Assembly: GCA_027600665.1 (NCBI GenBank)
Contig: JADGJL010000263.1
Span: forward strand, 1 to 28,221
Direction of reading: 5' to 3'
Length of the DNA: 28,221 nucleotides
Origin: Irineochytrium annulatum
Lineage: Eukaryota; Chytridiomycota; Chytridiomycetes; Chytridiales; Chytridiaceae
Shown here: positions 22,401-28,221 of the stretch, in pieces
Layout: the number at the start of each line of letters is the position of its first letter
How positions within the stretch are numbered: position 1 is the stretch's first letter
Position numbers and translations under genes: made by a program
Notes under the pieces: generated by a model
The model's database searches: none
The model's input: only the letters and a program-made list of their open reading frames with translations
Told to the model about the DNA's origin: nothing

Positions 22401-25400
22401 GTCGGACATCGGCTCAGAGCAAGTCATAGACGGAATCGTCAACCTCTGCGTGTTTATGCACGAATCTGTGCGGGCCCGATGTGTGCAGTACAAGAACGAG
22501 CTGAATCGCAACAACTACGTGACTCCGAAAAGCTACCTCGAACTACTAGGTCTCTATAAGCGCCTTTTGGACAAAAAACGGAATGAGCTGTTGGCTTTGA
22601 GGAAGAGGACTGCCACGGGACTGGAAAAATTGCTGAATGCGACAAAAGAAGTCGAAATTCTGCAAGAGGAATTGGAGGCGATGCAGCCTATGTTGCTGCA
22701 AACGTCGCAGGAAACTGAATATGCAATGAAGAAGATAGCTGTCGACAAAGTTAAAGCCGAGGAGATGAAGGAGGCCGTTGTGAAGGAGGAGGCGTCTGCA
22801 TCTAAAAAGGCAGAAGAGACGAAGATGATTGCCGAGGACGCGAAGAGGGACTTGGACGAAGCGCTCCCTGCATTAGATGCCGCCGTTGAATCTTTGAACT
22901 CTCTCTCTAAGAACGACATCATTGAAGTTCGTAGTATGCAGAGGCCGCCGGAAGGAGTCAAGCTTGTTATCGAGGCAATCTGTATCATGAAGGGCATAAA
23001 GCCCAAGAAGGTGGATAGTGACAAAGTGGGGAAAAAGGTCGACGACTACTGGGAACCCGGGCGAGGTTTGTGAATTTTATTATATTTTTACTGATCTAAG
23101 CTATGCGTTTTAGCGCTGTTGGCGGATCCCCAAAAGTTCTTGGACTCATTGATGAACTTCGACAAGGATAACATCCCCGAGAACGTTGTTCAGAAGATTA
23201 AGCCTTACATAGACTCTTCAGAGTTCCAAGTGAGTGTCATTTCTCGTGTCTCCAAAGCAGCCACCTCGATGTGTCAATGGGTCAGAGCGATGGAGAAGTA
23301 CTACTGGGTATCAAAAACCGTAGCACCGAAACGCGCACGTCTTCAAGAGGCTCAAGACTCTCTAGAGGTCACTCTCAAGATGCTTGCAGAGCTAAAAAAG
23401 AAAATGAGGGAGGCGGAAATCAACATAAAGGAGATGGAGAAGAGGTACACGGAGTCAGTCGCTAAAAAGGAGGAGCTGTCGCGTAAAGTGGAAGAGTGCA
23501 ATGTTAAACTCAGCCGCGCGGGGAAACTTATATCTGGCTTAGGGGGTGAAAAGCAACGTTGGGCCCTAACCGTCGATCAATTGGACACGAAAATCAACAA
23601 TGTTATCGGAGACATTCTACTGGCTGCAGGGGCTATAGCGTACTTGGGTCCGTTCACCGCGGAGTATCGGGCATCGTTACTCCGTGAATGGAACGGAAGC
23701 TTGCTACGCTTAAAAATCCCTCATTCAGAAGTTACCTCGTTGTGGGATACATTAGGTGATCAAGTAAAGCTTAGGGAGTGGGAGCTCTCGGGCCTTCCCC
23801 GTGACGCACTTTCCCGGGATAACGCAATTATCGTTCAAAACTCTCGACGATGGCCACTATTAATTGACCCGCAGGGACAAGCAAACAAGTGGATCCGAAA
23901 CATGGAGAAGGATAACCAACTTGATATTATCAAACTGACCGACCGGGATTTCTTGCGGACGCTGGAAAACGGAATCCGTTTCGGCAAACCGGTTTTGTTG
24001 GAGAATATTGAAGAAAAGCTGGATCCCGCACTCGAGCCTATATTGTTGCGGCAGACGTACAAGCAAGGTGGAAATACTGTCATCAAAGTCGGTGATAGCA
24101 TTCTTCCCTACCATGAAGACTTCCGATTCTATATCACATCAAAGCTTCCCAACCCTCACTACTCCCCCGAGACTTCTGCAACAGTCACCCTGTTGAACTT
24201 CACCCTTGCTCCTAGCGGCTTAGAAGATCAACTGCTAGCTCTGGTTGTTGCAAACGAGAGACCTGACCTGGAAGAGGCGAAAAGTCAACTTACTATCAAC
24301 AACGCGCAGATGAAGAAAGAGCTTAAAGATATCGAAGATAAAATCTTGTACCTGTTATCCTCCGTACAAGGCAGTCCTGTGGATGATGAGCGATTAATTG
24401 AAACGTTGGCTGCTTCGAAGGAGACGTCGGAAGAGATTCAAAGCAAAGTCGTTGTTGCAGAGCAGACGGAGAAGGATATCGATATAACTAGGAATAAGTA
24501 CACGCCTGTCGCGATCAGGACGCGCATCCTGTTCTTCTGCATCACCGAGCTGGCCAACATCGATCCGATGTATCAATACTCGCTGGGCTGGTTCATGAAT
24601 TTGTTCATATCCGCCATCACGCACTCAGAGAAGGCAGACAGCATTGAGCAGCGAATTGAAAATATAAACGAGTATTTCACATTCTCGCTGTTCTCGAATG
24701 TTTGTCGGTCGTTGTTCGAGAAGCATAAGCTGCTGTTCTCGTTCCTCCTAAGTATAAGGATATTGATGAACGAGGATCGCATTGACGCCGACGAGTGGAA
24801 GTTCCTACTGACGGGCACGTCGTCTGCCATCGAAAAGCGGTTGCAAAACCCGGCGCCTGACTGGCTGTCAGCTCGATCGTGGGCGGAACTTCTTGCGCTG
24901 TCGGTCTTGCCGAGCTATAACAACTTCGAGCTTGACTTCGTTGACTTTATAGATAGTTACCGGGTGGTCTTCGACAGCCAGATCCCGCATAGAGAGAAGC
25001 TGCCAGGTCGTTGGAACGAATCTCTAAATGGGTTCCAAAAATTGCTCGTACTTCGGTGTCTTCGGGCCGATCGGGTCACGTCCGCTATCCAAGATTTCGT
25101 TGCAGGTGAACTGGGTGAACGGTTCATAGAGCCGCAGACTTCAGACCTTGGTGCTCTGTACAAGGAGTCCAGCGCTATCGTGCCACTCATTTTCGTGCTG
25201 TCGCCCGGTGCAGACCCAGCGTCATCATTGTACAAATTCGCTGAGGAGATGCGGTTCTCCAAGAAGTTGACGGGCGTGTCTCTTGGTCAAGGTCAAGGGC
25301 CGCGCGCGGAAACGCTGATCAAAGAAGGCATGGAGCGCGGGTTGTGGATTCTGCTGCAGAATTGTCACTTGGCTCCATCGTGGATGCCGTCGCTAGATAG

Positions 25401-27089
25401 AATCATCGACTCCATAACGCCCGATAAAGTGCACCGCGACTTTAGACTTTGGTTGACTTCGATGCCAACGCCCAAGTTCCCTGTAACGATATTGCAGAAC
25501 GGAGTCAAGATGACTATCGAGCCGCCGAACGGAATAAAGGCGAATCTGATGAGGACATATTCGACATTCACCGATGATCAACTCTCCGGATGTACAAAGC
25601 CGAAAGAGTGGAAGAAGCTGCTGTTCGCCCTTTGCTTCTTCCATGCAATTATCCAGGAACGACGGAAGTTTGGTCCTCTGGGCTGGAATATTCCTTACGA
25701 ATTCAGTAAGTTCTTCATTTTTACTTTAATAAAAAAATTTGCTAACAATTTCCCTTACAGCCGACGGCGACTTCAGGATTTGTAATCGGCAGTTGAAGAT
25801 GTTCCTGGAAGAGTACAACGAGATCCCATTCAAAGTGCTGAAGTATACTGTCGGTGAGATCAACTATGGCGGCAGAGTAACTGATGATTGGGATCGGCGT
25901 CTAATCATGAACATCTTGGAGGACTATTACACTCCAAAAGTGTTGGACGACGGCTACAAGTTCTCCGCCTCCCCCGTCTACACATCGATTCCCGCAGACT
26001 CCCTCGTGTCGTATAAGAACTATATCAAGTCCCTGCCGATTGATGAAACGACGGAGATCTTCTCCATGCATGAGAACGCGAACATCACTTTCGCGCAGAA
26101 GGAGACCTATACGCTGTTCGAGATCCTGCTGAATTTGATGCCGAAAGCCTCCAAAAGTTCATCCGGAAAGACAAGAGAGGAGATTCTTGCAGACACAGCT
26201 CAATCCATACAAAACAGGATCCCGAAACCGTTCTCGATGGAACATGTTCTGCAGATGTACCCGATCGAGTACAAGGAGTCGATGTCCACGGTTTTGATTC
26301 AAGAGGTCATTCGATATAACAGGCTGTTAGGAACCATCCATCTGACGATAGTCGAGCTTTTGAAGGCTTTGAAGGGTCTTGTCGTCATGTCAGAGTCTTT
26401 AGAAACCATGTGCAATAACATGTCGATCAACCAGGTGCCTGTGGCTTGGGCGGCTAAGGCTTACCCGTCGTTGAAGACACTGTCCTCTTGGGTATTGGAC
26501 TTGATGGCGCGGTGTGAGTTCATTCAAAAGTGGATAGACAGCGGGATCCCCGTTGTCTTTTGGATATCCGGCTTCTTCTTCCCGCAAGCCTTCTTGACGG
26601 GCACACTCCAAAACTTCGCGCGGAAGTTTGTTGTGTCAATCGATGTGCTCGGGTTCGACTTTAGGGTGATTGATACGCGGTGGGAGGACTTACATGTTAA
26701 GCCTTCGGATGGGTGCTACATCCGTGGCCTGTACTTGGAGGGGGCTCGCTGGGACCCGACGCGCCGGGTGCTTGCCGAAAGTCGGCCGAAGGAGCTTTAC
26801 ACGGAGATGAGTGTGATCTGGTTGCTTCCGAAGGCGAATAGGAAGGTTCCCGACACGGGGATATACGAGTGTCCGGTTTACAAAACTCTCACGAGAGCAG
26901 GTGTGTCTTTCGTGTACTTATATGAATAGCACAATGGTTATTAACACGTATTTTACCTCAGGTACACTCTCTACAACGGGACACTCGACGAACTACGTGC
27001 TCACGATAGAGCTCCCGTCTGACCAACCCCAGAGTCACTGGATTAAGCGGGGTGTTGCTCTGCTGAGCAGCTTGGGTGCAGGATTCTAA
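13462..27089 (+). CDS. DNAH1: Axonemal inner-arm dynein heavy chain, DNAH1 class
   Basis: Twelve exons: 13462-14915, 14962-15055, 15096-15296, 15335-15411, 15452-15691, 15735-19176, 19221-21027, 21070-22353, 22397-23065, 23114-25705, 25761-26900, 26962-27089; 4375 residues, a complete motor. DNAH1-specific N-terminal blocks are present: [14 protein letters not shown] near 202 and [18 protein letters not shown] near 332. The AAA1 Walker A GPAGTGKT is near 1714 and its Walker [10 protein letters not shown] near 1765. AAA2 has GPTGGGKT near 1995, AAA3 GPTGTGKS near 2345, and AAA4 GVGGSGRQ near 2693, with Arg where the Walker lysine would be, as is usual in axonemal dyneins. Stalk helices run from about 2918 and 3155 and flank the microtubule-binding tip. 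The C-terminus [16 protein letters not shown] matches DNAH1. It is an ATP-driven, single-headed, minus-end motor of the flagellar inner arm. The start is the first ATG in the frame; an upstream noncoding exon is possible. Confidence 0.96.
14299..14334 (+). repeat. Two-copy 18-bp tandem repeat in DNAH1 exon 1
   Basis: Two adjacent 18-bp units differing at two bases each encode the same hexapeptide, SVGQRQ. They sit in a low-complexity insert (about residues 235-325) between the two conserved DNAH1 N-terminal blocks, which suggests a fast-evolving, disordered linker. Confidence 0.75.
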
Positions 27090-27176
27090 TAGAATAGATA
27101 ATTGCAGTTAGCATAGTTGTACATTACATGCAGGTGTATCATATTTTATATTTGCCGTTAGAATGCTCAGGCTACC

Positions 27177-27182
27177 AATAAA
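27177..27182 (+). terminator. Candidate poly(A) signal AATAAA of DNAH1
   Basis: AATAAA begins 88 nt after the dynein stop codon in AT-rich sequence, a spacing similar to the candidate signals after the bisphosphatase (99 nt) and USP14 (78 nt). Confidence 0.5.
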
Positions 27183-27237
27183 GGAGACAGAATAGAAATA
27201 GAATCTGAGGTTTCCGATCACTTCACACCGGTTAATC

Positions 27238-27257
27238 TACTAAACTGTGGTTTAGTA
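27238..27257. repeat. Perfect hairpin-forming inverted repeat
   Basis: TACTAAAC, the loop TGTG, then GTTTAGTA: an 8-bp perfect stem with a 4-nt loop, about midway between the two convergent stop codons. It could mark a transcript end or be a chance AT-rich palindrome. There is no U-tract logic here because the genes are eukaryotic. Confidence 0.45.
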
Positions 27258-27444
27258 AGTCAAGTGGTGGAAGATAAATTAAAATGCACGACAGCGTCAG
27301 TCAAGATTGAAGATTGGCACATATGGGTAGCAGATGCGCGTAAGAATAAACAATCGTCACACGCCTCAACGTAAAGCGACTGCAACGCTAGAATGCAACC
27401 CATTAGCAACACGATAACGTGCCAAGAAGGATTATAGTGATATA

Positions 27445-28221
27445 TCATGTTAATAGATTAGGATCTCGTACGACTCTTTCTACTCTGAAGGCCCGCTGAT
27501 GATACACCTTCCGCAGCTCCTTGTAGTTCTTAAGAAAATCATCCACAGACACCTTCCCCTCCAGGAACGAGCTCGCCATCGTCTCGGATAGCTCCTCGGA
27601 CTCCGCAACGCTCGTCCGCATGCGGCTGATTATGTAGTCCGGTGCGTATTTCTAAGTACGAGCATGTAAGCGAACGGAGAACATTGGGGAAATAAATGGG
27701 GGAGTAGAGTAGTCGGGCTGACAAACCATCATCAGGTCCTTCTGCGTCCGGAGGTTCACGTCGAACTCTTGCCGGTGGGCTTGGAATATCCGTTGTTGTT
27801 CGGCGAGGGATTCGCGGAGTCGTGTGAGTTCGGCTTCCTTTGACATATTTTGCCCTGATTTCAATCGACGTCTTAGCGTACTGAAAGCCAGTCGAAAATT
27901 CGCAACACTCACGAGCAAGAGCCTCATTCCCTGCGAGAAACTCCCTCCGGTTCTTCTGTTGTTCCCGTACGTGCGGTATGCTGGTGAAAAACTCCTCAAA
28001 GGCCCTTTCATCATTCATGATCTCCTCCAACTCCTCCAGGCTACCAACAAAGCGATAAGGTCTTAACGCCCTTCCTCGCCCGCAAAAGCACCAAAGGATC
28101 AACGCACCTCTTATGCTCTAGCCCCATAAACTCGAACGGCAACGCCGCGCTCCCCGACGACCCCAGCGGCGACCCACCAGCCGACATCGACCCGCCGACT
28201 CCCACCGTCCCACCGCCATCC
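27445..28221 (-). CDS. VPS37: VPS37-like ESCRT-I subunit (Mod_r domain), 5' end outside window
   Basis: Four visible exons: beyond 28221 to 28108, 28040-27913, 27854-27727, 27651-27445; 191 visible residues ending at the TGA at 27445. The Mod_r domain fills most of it. SLEELEEIMNDERAFEEFF opens it, then HVREQQKNRREFLAGNEALA, a coiled-coil-like stretch (KEAELTRLRESLAEQQRIF), KYAPDYIISRMRTS, and EGKVSVDDFLKNYKELRKVY at the end, all typical of VPS37. In the family this subunit binds VPS23/TSG101 and VPS28 in ESCRT-I, which sorts ubiquitinated membrane proteins into endosomal vesicles. The part before the domain is Gly/Ser-rich and its start lies outside the window. Convergent with DNAH1. No paralogue-level assignment is possible. 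Confidence 0.88.

Larger units (their letters stand above)
27090..27444. other. Convergent intergenic region between DNAH1 and the VPS37-like gene
   Basis: This 355-bp, AT-rich stretch separates the stop codons of two convergent genes and should hold both 3' UTRs. It contains an AATAAA for the dynein (27177-27182) and a perfect 8-bp-stem inverted repeat (27238-27257). No ORF or RNA gene is supported. Confidence 0.6.

Noticed and set aside
15748..26611. Many antisense open frames across the dynein exons
   Set aside because: They are shadows of the coding strand with no family resemblance.
1..28221. tRNA, rRNA, transposon, terminal repeat or CRISPR array
   Set aside because: I looked for T-loop strings, transposase or reverse-transcriptase motifs and regularly spaced repeats in the intergenic parts and saw none.

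Overview
The window is nuclear DNA of a flagellated (zoosporic) fungus, most likely chytrid-like. Genes are closely packed and cut by many very short GT-AG introns. The lipid enzyme is of the fungal Gpt2/Sct1 type. Two genes encode parts of a motile axoneme (CFAP91 and a DNAH1-class inner-arm dynein), which Dikarya lack. I cannot name the genus from sequence alone.

Layout, left to right: (1) CFAP91, minus strand, 1-2204, 3' end beyond the window; (2) fructose-1,6-bisphosphatase, plus, 2509-3941, divergent from CFAP91; (3) Gpt2/Sct1-type glycerol-3-phosphate acyltransferase, plus, 4131-6697; (4) a beta-TrCP-like F-box/WD40 protein, minus, 6903-9085, convergent with the acyltransferase; (5) a USP14/Ubp6 deubiquitinase, plus, 9777-11975, divergent from the F-box gene; (6) a 1.5-kb gap holding only a frame-broken F-box-like remnant on the minus strand; (7) a complete DNAH1-class dynein heavy chain, plus, 13462-27089 (12 exons, 4375 residues); (8) a VPS37-like ESCRT-I subunit, minus, 27445 to beyond the right edge. 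Exons were joined by hand from GT/AG sites, reading phase and recalled family sequences. Every CDS that is complete in the window has a length divisible by three.

The genes do not form one pathway. CFAP91 and DNAH1 both belong to the axoneme and could share zoosporogenesis timing. The F-box protein (ubiquitin-ligase receptor) and USP14 (proteasome-bound deubiquitinase) are divergent neighbours, both in ubiquitin-proteasome turnover. Fructose-bisphosphatase, the acyltransferase and VPS37 serve gluconeogenesis, glycerolipid synthesis and endosomal sorting. I found no RNA gene, mobile element, CRISPR array or clear novel system. The most useful points are gene-structure traps: frame-neutral tiny introns, an ATG-only first exon and a hidden first exon. 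Others are the beta-TrCP-like receptor, the Pro-2 N-terminus of the bisphosphatase and the closeness of two axonemal genes.
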